A stretch of 64,000 nucleotides of DNA, taken from assembly GCF_001262495.1 (NCBI RefSeq), contig NZ_LGYE01000004.1:235758-299757 (forward strand), in the 5' to 3' direction. Origin of the DNA: Microbacterium sp. GCS4. Its GTDB lineage: Bacteria > Actinomycetota > Actinomycetes > Actinomycetales > Microbacteriaceae. Shown in pieces: positions 33,421 to 40,698 of this stretch (positions are counted from its first letter, which is position 1; the number at the start of each line of letters is the position of its first letter). The notes beneath the pieces are model-generated. The model ran no database searches. It had not been told where the DNA came from and saw only the letters and a list, made by a program, of their open reading frames with translations. Made by a program: the position numbers and the translations under genes.

Positions 33421-34073
33421 GCGAAGCTGATCAACCCGGCCCGCGCGGCCAGGACCAGCACCTGCACGCGATCCCGAGCATCCCACTTCGCCATGATGGA
33501 GCTGAGATAGCCCTTGATCGTGCCCGGGGAGAGGTGCAGGGCCGCGGCGATCTCGATGTTCGACCTGCCGTGGGCGAGCTCCGTCAGCACCTCGCTCTCG
33601 CGGTCGCTCAGCTCGGGGAGCGTGATCGCCGCCGCCCCCGCGCCCACGCCCTCGCGGATCGAGGAGAGCAGACGTTCCGTGACGCGCGGCGACAGCACGC
33701 CGCCGCCCGCGTGGATCTCGCGGATCGCGGAGATGATGTCCTCGGGGTCGGTGTCCTTGAGGAGGTATCCGGATGCACCCGCGTTCAGCGCGGCGAGCAC
33801 GGGCTCCATGGTGCCGAAGGTGGTGAGGGCGATCACGCGGGCACCCGGCAGATCGGCGGTGATGCGGCGGATCGCCTCGATACCGCCCATGCGGGGCATC
33901 TGCAGGTCCATCAGCACGACGTCGGGGTGGATCTCCGCGGCCATCGCGACCGCCTCTGCGCCGTCCGCCGCGACGGCGACGACGGTCATCCCCGCCTCGC
34001 CCTCGATGAACACGGAGAGCGCGCGGCGCACGAGGGTCTCGTCGTCGGCGATCAGCACGCGAACCGTCTCCAT
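33414..34073 (-). CDS. NarL/LuxR-family response regulator
   Basis: 219-residue two-component regulator. The receiver domain has the acidic pocket (ADDE), phosphoacceptor D56 in VVLMDLQMPRMGG, the switch threonine in ALTTFG and the lysine in LLKDTDP. The C-terminal LuxR helix-turn-helix is LSDRESEVLTELAHGRSNIEIAAALHLSPGTIKGYLSSIMAK (about 158-199). It is divergent from a 24-residue peptide gene and a NarL-type sensor kinase, and convergent with the bacteriocin operon. It probably controls the operon through the CCGGACAATCGG motifs. No strong ribosome-binding site precedes the ATG; a leaderless mRNA is possible. Confidence 0.92.
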   Translation of the reverse strand: METVRVLIADDETLVRRALSVFIEGEAGMTVVAVAADGAEAVAMAAEIHPDVVLMDLQMPRMGGIEAIRRITADLPGARVIALTTFGTMEPVLAALNAGASGYLLKDTDPEDIISAIREIHAGGGVLSPRVTERLLSSIREGVGAGAAAITLPELSDRESEVLTELAHGRSNIEIAAALHLSPGTIKGYLSSIMAKWDARDRVQVLVLAARAGLISFAL

Positions 34074-34112
34074 ATCACCAGCCTACGCATCGTGCGGAAA
34101 CACGCAGGCCGA

Positions 34113-34181
34113 CCGGACGAACGGCCGGTCCGATTCCGGACAATCGGCGGTGTCCACGCGCGACGGCCTGCACGGACAATC
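34113..34181. promoter_or_regulatory. Repeated CCGGAC / CGGACAATC motifs between regulator and kinase genes
   Basis: CCGGAC (34113-34118), CCGGACAATCGG (34136-34147) and CGGACAATC (34173-34181) lie in the divergent intergenic region. GGTCCG...CCGGAC also forms a local inverted repeat. The 12-mer is identical to that at 27647-27658 before the bacteriocin gene. Candidate regulator sites and/or -10 elements (GACAAT) for the peptide-kinase transcript. Confidence 0.6.
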
Positions 34182-34183
34182 TT

Positions 34184-34210
34184 TCCTGCGCCCGAAAGTC
34201 GGGCGCAGGA
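34184..34210 (+). promoter_or_regulatory. Hairpin hiding the Shine-Dalgarno of the 24-residue peptide gene
   Basis: TCCTGCGCCCGA (34184-34195) pairs perfectly with TCGGGCGCAGGA (34199-34210) around a 3-base loop. The 3' arm contains AGGA, the first part of the AGGAGGG (34207-34213) that would recruit ribosomes to the ATG at 34223. Translation of the peptide should depend on opening this 12-bp stem. Confidence 0.7.
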
Positions 34211-34222
34211 GGGATGGGGGAC

Positions 34223-34297
34223 ATGGGAATTCGACTGGGACTGCTGGCGGGACCGTTCACCGAGCTGTGCAAGCTGCTCCGCATCTGTCAGGGGTAA
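34223..34297 (+). CDS. 24-residue two-cysteine peptide, candidate signal or leader peptide
   Basis: Small open frame too short for routine gene calling. It encodes a cationic amphipathic peptide that starts MGIRLGLLAGPF and ends ELCKLLRICQG, with cysteines at 16 and 22. AGGAGGG lies 9 bases upstream, partly inside a strong hairpin. It is 39 bp before the sensor kinase ATG and on the same strand, with a 7-bp hairpin between. Possible roles: an autoinducing peptide sensed by the kinase, a leader peptide controlling kinase translation, or a second toxin. Modification enzymes for lanthipeptides are absent nearby. A chance frame cannot be excluded. Confidence 0.5.
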   Translation: MGIRLGLLAGPFTELCKLLRICQG

Positions 34298-34301
34298 CCT
34301 G

Positions 34302-34320
34302 GACGCTCGGCGAGAGCGTC
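34302..34320 (+). promoter_or_regulatory. Hairpin between the small peptide and the kinase gene
   Basis: GACGCTC (34302-34308) and GAGCGTC (34314-34320) form a 7-bp stem with a 5-base loop, directly before AGGAGA (34320-34325), the kinase ribosome-binding site. It may link kinase expression to translation of the peptide. Confidence 0.5.
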
Positions 34321-34336
34321 AGGAGACGTACGGCAC

Positions 34337-35518
34337 ATGAGCACCCCGGGACGGCGGCTGACCGCACCCCGCGTCGGTGACCTGTTCGTCGGATCCTCGC
34401 CGCTGTCGAGGGTCGAGCGCGGGGTGCTCGGCGCCCTGATCGTGATCGGTCTGATCGTCGACGTGCTCCTGCCGTCGGCCGCGCCGAACCTCGGCAGCGA
34501 CGCCTTCGAGATGGTGCTCATCGCGGCGTTCGCGCTGTTCCTGTGGACGCCGCGGATCGGCGCGATCGTGCTGCCGATCGCCGTGGGGCTGTCGTTCCCG
34601 CTGGACGTCGTTCCGCAGGCCCTGCTCGCGGGTGCGCTGGCCGCGGGGCTCGTCGCGCGCAGCTGCACGCGGGCGATCGTCGCCGGCTACGCCGCGGTCT
34701 ACATGGTCCTGCTGCTGGTGGCCGCGTCCACGCAGCGCGACCTGGGTCTCGGTGGCACGATCGTGATCGTGATCATCGCGGGCGTCGCGATCGGCGTGGG
34801 CGCTCTGCAGCGCTGGGCGATCACGTCCGAGAAGCGCACGGCCCGGGAGCTCGCCGAGCGTGCGGAGCAGGAGGAGGCGGCGGCGCACGCGGAACGGCAG
34901 CGGATCGCCGACGAGCTGCACGACATCCTCGCGCACGACCTCACGATCATCGCGATGCACGCGAGCGTGCTCGAGCGCTCTACCGAGCCCGACGCGCAGC
35001 GGCAGTCGCAGGAGGCGATCTCGGCCGCCGCGCGCAAGGCGCTCGCCGATCTGCGATGGATGCTGGGGCAGATGGACGTGCTCCCCGGGGACGAGAACGT
35101 CGTGATCGGCGATCTGGGATCCGCGGTGTCCGAGGCGGTGGACGAGCTCACCGCTGCGGGGTGGGTGGTCGCGCTGCGGGGCGCCGATCTGACGGCGGAG
35201 GAGCTTCCGCGTCCGGTCACGACGGCGCTCGCGCGCATCGTCCGGGAGGCCGGGACCAACGCGCTGAAGCATGCGAGCCCCGGCCGTGCCGAGCTCAGCT
35301 TCACGAGCGAGCGGGATTTCGTGGGACTGCGGATGGTCAACGACCTGGGCGAGGGCGACCGCCATCGGCTCCCTCCCGGCGGCTACGGCATGGTGCGCAT
35401 GGCGGAGCGGGTGCGGAGCCTCGGCGGTGAGCTCGAGGTCGGCGACCGGAGCGGACGCTGGAGCCTGGAGGTGCGCGTGCCGCGACGGATCGCCGTGCCG
35501 ACCCTGCCGGCGGAGTGA
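34337..35518 (+). CDS. NarL-type sensor histidine kinase
   Basis: 393-residue kinase. The N-terminal half has about six membrane helices (residues 28-155) with very short loops and no large extracellular domain, as in peptide- or membrane-stress-sensing kinases. A coiled linker (EKRTARELAERAEQEEAAAHAERQR) leads to a HisKA_3 domain with the phosphoacceptor H195 in ELHDILAHDL, then an HATPase domain (VREAGTNALKHASPG, PPGGYGMVRMAERV). It is the natural partner of the divergent LuxR-type regulator. With no large sensor domain, it could detect the 24-residue peptide, the circular peptide or membrane damage. Confidence 0.92.
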   Translation: MSTPGRRLTAPRVGDLFVGSSPLSRVERGVLGALIVIGLIVDVLLPSAAPNLGSDAFEMVLIAAFALFLWTPRIGAIVLPIAVGLSFPLDVVPQALLAGALAAGLVARSCTRAIVAGYAAVYMVLLLVAASTQRDLGLGGTIVIVIIAGVAIGVGALQRWAITSEKRTARELAERAEQEEAAAHAERQRIADELHDILAHDLTIIAMHASVLERSTEPDAQRQSQEAISAAARKALADLRWMLGQMDVLPGDENVVIGDLGSAVSEAVDELTAAGWVVALRGADLTAEELPRPVTTALARIVREAGTNALKHASPGRAELSFTSERDFVGLRMVNDLGEGDRHRLPPGGYGMVRMAERVRSLGGELEVGDRSGRWSLEVRVPRRIAVPTLPAE

Positions 35519-35534
35519 CCCCGCTCGGGCGGTG

Positions 35535-36326
35535 TCAGAGAACGATGTCGCCGGTGGTCGTGAGCGGCACCCGTGCCACGGGCCGGACCGTGGTGCGCCG
35601 CGGGAGCACATCGGCGCCTTCGAGCACGCCGAGGTCGATGCGGGCGAGCTCTCCCACCTCGGCCACCGGGACCTGGAAGGTGCGGAATCCGCCCAGCGGC
35701 GGTGCGGCGCGCAGACCGTCGGCGAGGTCGATCAGGTCCGACTGGTCGAGCAGGAAGGCGGCGGAGGCCAGACCGTCCGGGCCCTCCCAGGCCGCGACCT
35801 TCCAGAACCGGAGCGGGACGCGGATGCCGCGATATGGCGGATCCTCGTCGCCGAGAACGGGCGCGGTGAAGACCGATACCCGCTGATCCGTCGACTCGGC
35901 GTACGCGATCACATGATCCTCGAGCCCGAGCCACAGCTCCTTCGACTGATTGAAGCCGGCTGCCTGGGGCGCGGCGTTCGGGTAGTAGAACGTCGCCTCC
36001 GTGGCGGCGCGGGCCTCAGCCGCATCGCCCCATCCGGGGTCGCGGCGTCGCACGAGGTGCCCTCGGTCGAGGTCGTTGCGGGCGTACACGGCGGCGCCGG
36101 CCTGCTGGTCCTCGTCGACGCGGGGGTCGAGCCGCCAGTCGCCCGTGCGGGGCACCTCGCGCAGCATCCCGCCGTCGATGTTGACGCCGGTGACGGCCGC
36201 GAGTCGACGTGCGGGATCGAGCAGCACGGTGAAGCGCGGATAGGTCAGCTCCCGCACCGCCTGCGACGGCAGGGGGAGCGGCACGGGGGTGGGCAGGAAG
36301 TCGAGGTCGTATCCGTCGGCGGCCAT
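35535..36326 (-). CDS. DNA/RNA non-specific endonuclease (NUC1 type)
   Basis: 263-residue beta-beta-alpha-metal nuclease. The general base is H90 in the DRGH motif (87-90), the metal-ligand asparagine lies in PQAAGFNQ (about 125), and the conserved glutamate in WLGLEDH (about 136). Most family members are secreted; this one begins MAADGYDLDFLPTPVPLPLP and has no signal peptide, so it may be cytoplasmic or leave by another route. ATG at 36326 is chosen as the first start before the folded domain. No inhibitor gene is visible beside it. Confidence 0.85.
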   Translation of the reverse strand: MAADGYDLDFLPTPVPLPLPSQAVRELTYPRFTVLLDPARRLAAVTGVNIDGGMLREVPRTGDWRLDPRVDEDQQAGAAVYARNDLDRGHLVRRRDPGWGDAAEARAATEATFYYPNAAPQAAGFNQSKELWLGLEDHVIAYAESTDQRVSVFTAPVLGDEDPPYRGIRVPLRFWKVAAWEGPDGLASAAFLLDQSDLIDLADGLRAAPPLGGFRTFQVPVAEVGELARIDLGVLEGADVLPRRTTVRPVARVPLTTTGDIVL

Positions 36327-36372
36327 GGCCCCATCCTGCCGCGTCCCGCCGACATGCATCCGCGACACTGAT

Positions 36373-36452
36373 GCCGACGCCCCCGCTGGACGACGACGCC
36401 CCTGCTCGTTCACGTGAACGAGCAGGGGCGTCGCAACTCAGCCGGGGCGTCG
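36373..36452. repeat. Nested inverted repeat with 40-bp perfect palindrome, copy 2
   Basis: GCCGACGCCCC (36373-36383) and CGACGCCCC (36394-36402) face GGGGCGTCG (36425-36433 and 36444-36452). Positions 36394-36433 are a perfect 40-bp palindrome centred on TTCACGTGAA. Same plan as 16021-16102. It lies between two minus-strand genes and would end the SDR transcript. Confidence 0.88.
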
Positions 36453-36467
36453 AGAGCCGGCGACGAC

Positions 36468-37364
36468 TCAGGGAGTCGGCATGCCGCCGTTGACGTTGAG
36501 CGTCTCGCCCGCGACGTAGCTCGACTCCGCGGATGCCAGGAACACGTAGGCGGGGGCGAGCTCGGCGGGCTGTCCCATGCGGCCCAGCGGCGTCTCCTCG
36601 CCGAACTGGTCGATCTTCTCCTGAGGCTGTCCGTCGCTCGGCTGCAGCGGGGTCCAGATCGGTCCTGGAGCGACCGCGTTCACGCGGATCCCCTTCGGAG
36701 CGAGCTGGTCGGCCAGTCCCTTCGTGAAGGCGTTGATCGTCGCCTTCGTCGACGCGTAGTCGACCAGGATGCCGGACGGCGAGTACGCCTGGATCGACGT
36801 CGTGTTGATGATGGTCGACCCGGGGGCCAGGTGCGGCAGCGCGGCCTTCGTGATCCAGAACATCGCGTACACGTTGGTCTTGAACGTGTCGTCGAACTGC
36901 TCGTCGGTGATGTCGGTCAGCGACTCCTGGTAGATCTGCTTGCCGCCGTTGTTCACCAGGATGTCGAGTCCGCCGAGAGCGCCCACCGCCTCCGCCACCA
37001 GCGTGCGGCAGTACTCGGCGTCGCGCAGGTCTCCGGGGATCTGCGCGACGGTCACGCCCGCCTCCCTGGCGATGCCCGCGATCCGGTCGGCGTCCTTCTG
37101 CTCCTCGGGAAGGTACGACAGGGCGACGTGAGCGCCCTCGCGGGCGAACGCGATCGCGGTGGCGGCGCCGATGCCGGAGTCGCCGCCGGTGATGAGGGCC
37201 TTGCGGCCGGCGAGGCGGCCGGAGCCGCGGTAGCTGTCCTCGCCGAGGTCCGCCTTCGGCGTGAGGTCGGCGTCGAGGCCCGGCTCGGGCATGTGCTGCT
37301 TCTCGGGCTGGATGTCGGCGTAGAGCTCGGCGGGGTTCACGAAGGTGTACTGGTCACGAGACAT
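36468..37364 (-). CDS. SDR-family oxidoreductase (GsiB/GspA39-type, glucose dehydrogenase-like)
   Basis: 298-residue NAD(P)-dependent short-chain dehydrogenase. The N-terminal extension (QYTFVNPAELYADIQPEKQHMPEPG) is typical of the YhdF/YhxC stress-linked subgroup. The cofactor motif is TGGDSGIG (about 59-66), followed by NNGG, the catalytic tyrosine and lysine in DYASTK, and the tail YVAGETLNVNGGMPTP. AAGGAGAGG precedes the ATG. The substrate is unknown; members are often general-stress proteins. It lies 58 bp downstream of the GH15 gene on the same strand. Confidence 0.9.
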   Translation of the reverse strand: MSRDQYTFVNPAELYADIQPEKQHMPEPGLDADLTPKADLGEDSYRGSGRLAGRKALITGGDSGIGAATAIAFAREGAHVALSYLPEEQKDADRIAGIAREAGVTVAQIPGDLRDAEYCRTLVAEAVGALGGLDILVNNGGKQIYQESLTDITDEQFDDTFKTNVYAMFWITKAALPHLAPGSTIINTTSIQAYSPSGILVDYASTKATINAFTKGLADQLAPKGIRVNAVAPGPIWTPLQPSDGQPQEKIDQFGEETPLGRMGQPAELAPAYVFLASAESSYVAGETLNVNGGMPTP

Positions 37365-37422
37365 GGTGTGTCCTCTCCTTGTTTTCCGGTCTGTGGGTGG
37401 TCAGTGGTCGGTCTGTGGGTGC

Positions 37423-39228
37423 TCAGCTGTCGGGCAGCAGGTCGTCGGGCATGACCTCGCGCATGGTCATCGCGGCGGTCAGGAACGCCAGATGGCTGAG
37501 CGCCTGCGGAGTGTTGCCCCAGGCGGAGCCGTCGTCGGCGTCGATCATCTCGGCGTAGATCCCGACGTCGTTCGCGAGCGTGAGCAGCTTCTCCATGCGC
37601 TCGATCGCCTCGTCGTGGCGACCCACGCACGCGAGGGCCTCGACCCGCCAGAACGCGCAGGCGACGAACGTCTTCTCCTCGGCCGACACCCCGCTGTAGC
37701 GGTAGAGCAGCGAGCCGACGCCGAGTTCGACGCTCAGCGCGTCGATCGTCGACGACATGCGCTCGCCGCGATCGAAGCCGCTCGGCGCGTGCAGCAGCAC
37801 GGATGCGTCGAGCTCGTCGCTTCCCGAGTAGAAGACGTAGGCTCCGCGCGCCTCCGACCAGCAGTGTTCGTCGATCCAGGAGCGGATGCGCTCGCGCTCC
37901 GCGCGCCAGCGCTCGGCATTGCCCGGGATCGCGTCCGCCTCGGCGAGGGCGATCGCGTCCTCCAGCGCCTTCCAGCACCCCATCTTCGACGAGGTGTAGT
38001 GACGCTCCTCGGGCAGCTCCCACATGCCCGAGTCGGGGTTGCGCCACACGTCGCACGTGCGGTCGGCGATGCGCGACAGCATCCGCCCGGTCTCGACGTC
38101 GAGCACGTTGCCGGCGTCGACGTACGTGCGGCAGATCGCCAGCAGATCGCCGTAGACGCCCAGCTGCAGCTGCTCGCCGGCGGGGTTGCCCGTCACGACC
38201 GGGCCGATGCCCTGCCAGCCCGAGACGTCGTACTCGGTGGGCTCGGGGACGAGTCCGCCGTCGAGCGTGTACATGACGTGCAGGTCCGAGCCGTGGGCGC
38301 GGATCGTGCGCAGCAGCCACGACAGGGCGGCGTGCGTCTCCTCGCGCAGACCGAACCGCACGAGCGCGTGCGCGGTGTACGCCAGGTCGCGCACCCAGGC
38401 GTGCCGGTAGTCCCAGTTCTTGCCGCCCGCGGGGTTCTCGGGGAGCGATGTGGTCGCCGCGGCGGCGATCGCGCCGGAGGGGCTGTGGATGAGCAGCTTC
38501 AGGGCGAGGGCGCTGCGCTGCACCATGTCGCGCCACGGTCCGTCGTACGAGAACACGCGCGACCAGTGCTGCCAGTTCGCGATCGTGCGATCGATGCCGT
38601 CGTCGACGTTGTGCGGGTCGGGGAGGTGCAGCGGCTCGTCGTGCGTGGCCGCGAGGGCGATCAGGTGCCGGGAACCCGGCGAGGTCGTGAACGAGCCGTC
38701 GAGCACCGGCCCCGAGTGGCCCTCTCCGTCGGCCTTCGCGGGGCCGTGCTCGAAGCCGACCACAGCGAGCGCGGTCTCGCCGCTGCGGATGATCTCGCCG
38801 TGCTCCGTGCGCTCGAGCCAGGGGGATGCGGTCTGCAGGGAGGATCCGGGCTGCACGTGCCACCGCATCCGCACGCGGCCCTCGAGTCCGTCGATGCGCC
38901 GCGCGAGCTCGGCCCAGGGCAGCCGCCCGGCGACGCCGGACACGAGCGCGTCGGTCACGCGCACGGAGCCGTCGTCGGTCGTGAACGTCGTCTCGAGGAC
39001 GTTCGTGTCCGGCACATAGCGCCGGGTGCTGCGGAAGTCCCCGTCGGGCCGCAGCTCCAGGCATCCGCCGGTCGTGTCGTCGAGCAGCCGCGCGAACACC
39101 GGCAGATCGGTGAGGCCCGGCAGCGGCAACCAGTCGATGCGCCCGTCGTCGGCGATCAGCGCGACCGTGCGTCCGTCGCCGATCGGCGCGTACGACTCGA
39201 TCGGGCGGGCGGCGTGGACGGCGGGCAT
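37423..39228 (-). CDS. Glycoside hydrolase family 15 protein (glucoamylase/trehalase-like)
   Basis: 601-residue cytoplasmic enzyme of the bacterial GH15 group. The N-terminal beta-sandwich opens with YAPIGDGRTVALIADDGRIDWLPLP, and the (alpha/alpha)6 barrel carries the substrate-site NWDYRHAWVRD. Actinobacterial members include trehalases and glucan hydrolases; without assays the substrate is open. No signal peptide. It probably shares a transcript with the SDR gene downstream, a pairing that suggests carbon-storage or osmotic-stress metabolism. Confidence 0.88.
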   Translation of the reverse strand: MPAVHAARPIESYAPIGDGRTVALIADDGRIDWLPLPGLTDLPVFARLLDDTTGGCLELRPDGDFRSTRRYVPDTNVLETTFTTDDGSVRVTDALVSGVAGRLPWAELARRIDGLEGRVRMRWHVQPGSSLQTASPWLERTEHGEIIRSGETALAVVGFEHGPAKADGEGHSGPVLDGSFTTSPGSRHLIALAATHDEPLHLPDPHNVDDGIDRTIANWQHWSRVFSYDGPWRDMVQRSALALKLLIHSPSGAIAAAATTSLPENPAGGKNWDYRHAWVRDLAYTAHALVRFGLREETHAALSWLLRTIRAHGSDLHVMYTLDGGLVPEPTEYDVSGWQGIGPVVTGNPAGEQLQLGVYGDLLAICRTYVDAGNVLDVETGRMLSRIADRTCDVWRNPDSGMWELPEERHYTSSKMGCWKALEDAIALAEADAIPGNAERWRAERERIRSWIDEHCWSEARGAYVFYSGSDELDASVLLHAPSGFDRGERMSSTIDALSVELGVGSLLYRYSGVSAEEKTFVACAFWRVEALACVGRHDEAIERMEKLLTLANDVGIYAEMIDADDGSAWGNTPQALSHLAFLTAAMTMREVMPDDLLPDS

Positions 39229-39328
39229 GCGTCCATGGTCGATCTGCCGCCGTGAGCCCGCAAACGCCTTGCGCGCAGGGCGGGGCGTGGGTTACACGCG
39301 TGCGTGCCGAAGAGGGGGTTCTGCGCGG

Positions 39329-39553
39329 TCAGGGCCGGACGCGGACCGTGCGGCCCTCGAATGACACGAGGTCGCCGTCGTGCAGCTGGCGTCCTCGCCG
39401 TCGATCGACCTCGCCGTTGACCTTCACGAATCCGTCGATCACGACCTCCTTGGCGTCGCCGCCGGAGTCGAGCAGCCCGGAGTACTTCAGGAACTGTCCG
39501 AGGCGGATCATCTCGCCGCCGATGGACACGTCGGTCGGTTCGGGGGTGGCCAT
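39329..39553 (-). CDS. S4-domain RNA-binding protein (YaaA-like)
   Basis: 74-residue protein consisting of one S4 domain (IRLGQFLKYSGLLDSGGDAKEVVIDGFVKVNGEVDRRRGRQLHDGDLVSFEGRTVRV). The family binds structured RNA, including ribosomal precursors; the small YaaA-type proteins have no settled role. It lies 100 bp upstream of the GH15 gene on the same strand. Confidence 0.88.
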   Translation of the reverse strand: MATPEPTDVSIGGEMIRLGQFLKYSGLLDSGGDAKEVVIDGFVKVNGEVDRRRGRQLHDGDLVSFEGRTVRVRP

Positions 39554-39675
39554 GAGTGCCAGCGTAGTCGCGGGCGACGGCGCCGCGCACGACCGTGCCG
39601 CCGACCTCGGGTGGTCGGCGGCACGGTTCCCCGGGGGGAGGGGACGGATGCCCGGCGGTGCGCCGCGGCATCCGG

Positions 39676-40530
39676 TCAGTCGTCGGTGTCGGTCCCGACG
39701 ACGGCGAAGTCGGCGCTGAAGTCGATCTCGATCGAGCGCCGGTCGTCGGTCACGACGCGGACGTCGTAGGGGCTGGAGGTGTCGTCGTCGGCGTCGAGGT
39801 CGGTGAGGAGCCCGTCGGCCTCGTCGAGCGCGGCTGCGACGAGGGCGCGGATGGCCGCCTCGTCGAGCACGTGGGTCGGGGCGGTGTCGTCGTCGTCCTC
39901 GTCGTCGGAGGACACCACGGTCGCGGTGCCGTCGGCCGTGACGCGGACCTCGGTCTCGCCTCCGGTCGATCCGGTGAGCTGGACCTCCCAGGATCCGTCG
40001 CGCTTGGCGTCGATCGAGGTGACCTCGCCGTCGGCTGCGCCTCGCGCGGCGTTCGCGATCTCGACGATCTCGTCGGCGGAGTCGGAGCCGATGCCGGTGA
40101 CGGGCCCGCCGGCGCCGGGCCCGCCAGGGCCGTCGTCGCGAGGACCGTCCCCTGGTCGGTCATCCTGGCCCTGACCGCGGTCGCCGCGGTCCTGGTCGTC
40201 GTCGCGCGGGCCGTCCGAGAACGGCGCGCGGTCGTCGTCGTGCTCGTCCGCGATCGCGGCGCCGACGGCGATGCCGCCGCCGACGAGGATCACGGCGGCC
40301 GCGATGCCTCCGCCGATGAGCAGGCCACGGGTGAGGCCCGTCTTCTTCGGAGCGGCGGCCGGAGCGGGCGTCGCATCGGCAGCGGGCTGCTCGGCAGCGG
40401 GCTGCTCGGCAGCGGGCTGCTCGGCGATCGGCGTCTGCGGCTGGGTCGGGAGGTCGGATGCCGGGGCGACGGGAACCGTCGGCGCATCCGGGGTCGAGGA
40501 CTCGTCCGGGGTGGGGTTCTTGTCGTTCAT
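39676..40530 (-). CDS. Membrane-anchored PepSY-domain protein
   Basis: 284-residue protein. The cytoplasmic N-terminus is Pro/Ala-rich with tandem AEQPA units. One membrane helix (about 73-93: GLLIGGGIAAAVILVGGGIAVGA) follows, then a long Asp/Arg/Gly-rich low-complexity linker (DDDRAPFSDGPRDDDQDRG) and two PepSY-like modules at the C-terminus (EIVEIANAARGAADGEVTSIDAKRDGSWEVQL; the second ends near DVRVVTDDRRSIEIDF). PepSY proteins often modulate cell-surface enzymes or partner kinases. It is directly downstream of an OmpR-type two-component system, its likely regulator or partner. Confidence 0.82.
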   Translation of the reverse strand: MNDKNPTPDESSTPDAPTVPVAPASDLPTQPQTPIAEQPAAEQPAAEQPAADATPAPAAAPKKTGLTRGLLIGGGIAAAVILVGGGIAVGAAIADEHDDDRAPFSDGPRDDDQDRGDRGQGQDDRPGDGPRDDGPGGPGAGGPVTGIGSDSADEIVEIANAARGAADGEVTSIDAKRDGSWEVQLTGSTGGETEVRVTADGTATVVSSDDEDDDDTAPTHVLDEAAIRALVAAALDEADGLLTDLDADDDTSSPYDVRVVTDDRRSIEIDFSADFAVVGTDTDD

Positions 40531-40600
40531 GTCTCCGATGGTGCCCGGGGAGCGCTGAAGCGTTCCTGAAACGACCTGAAGGCGTCTTCAGGATGCGGAG

Positions 40601-40690
40601 CGCGCGTTTCCTCTCGTCGCTGCGCTCCTCGCTCAACGACCGGGGAGGCGGGCCTGGTCGTTGAGCGAGCGGAGCGAGACGAAACGCGCG
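40601..40690 (-). terminator. Long imperfect hairpin after the two-component genes
   Basis: CGCGCGTTTC at 40601 and GCTCAACGACC ending 40641 pair with GGTCGTTGAGC from 40656 and GAAACGCGCG ending 40690. The middle of the arms (TCTCGTCGCTGCGCTCC against GGAGCGAGAC) pairs less well. It lies between the kinase gene and the PepSY gene and probably ends most two-component transcripts. Confidence 0.7.
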
Positions 40691-40698
40691 GGGCCGCG

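Noticed and set aside
34223..34297. Lanthipeptide or lasso-peptide precursor
   Set aside because: No dehydratase, cyclase, B/C-type or radical SAM gene lies nearby, and the peptide has no separate leader.
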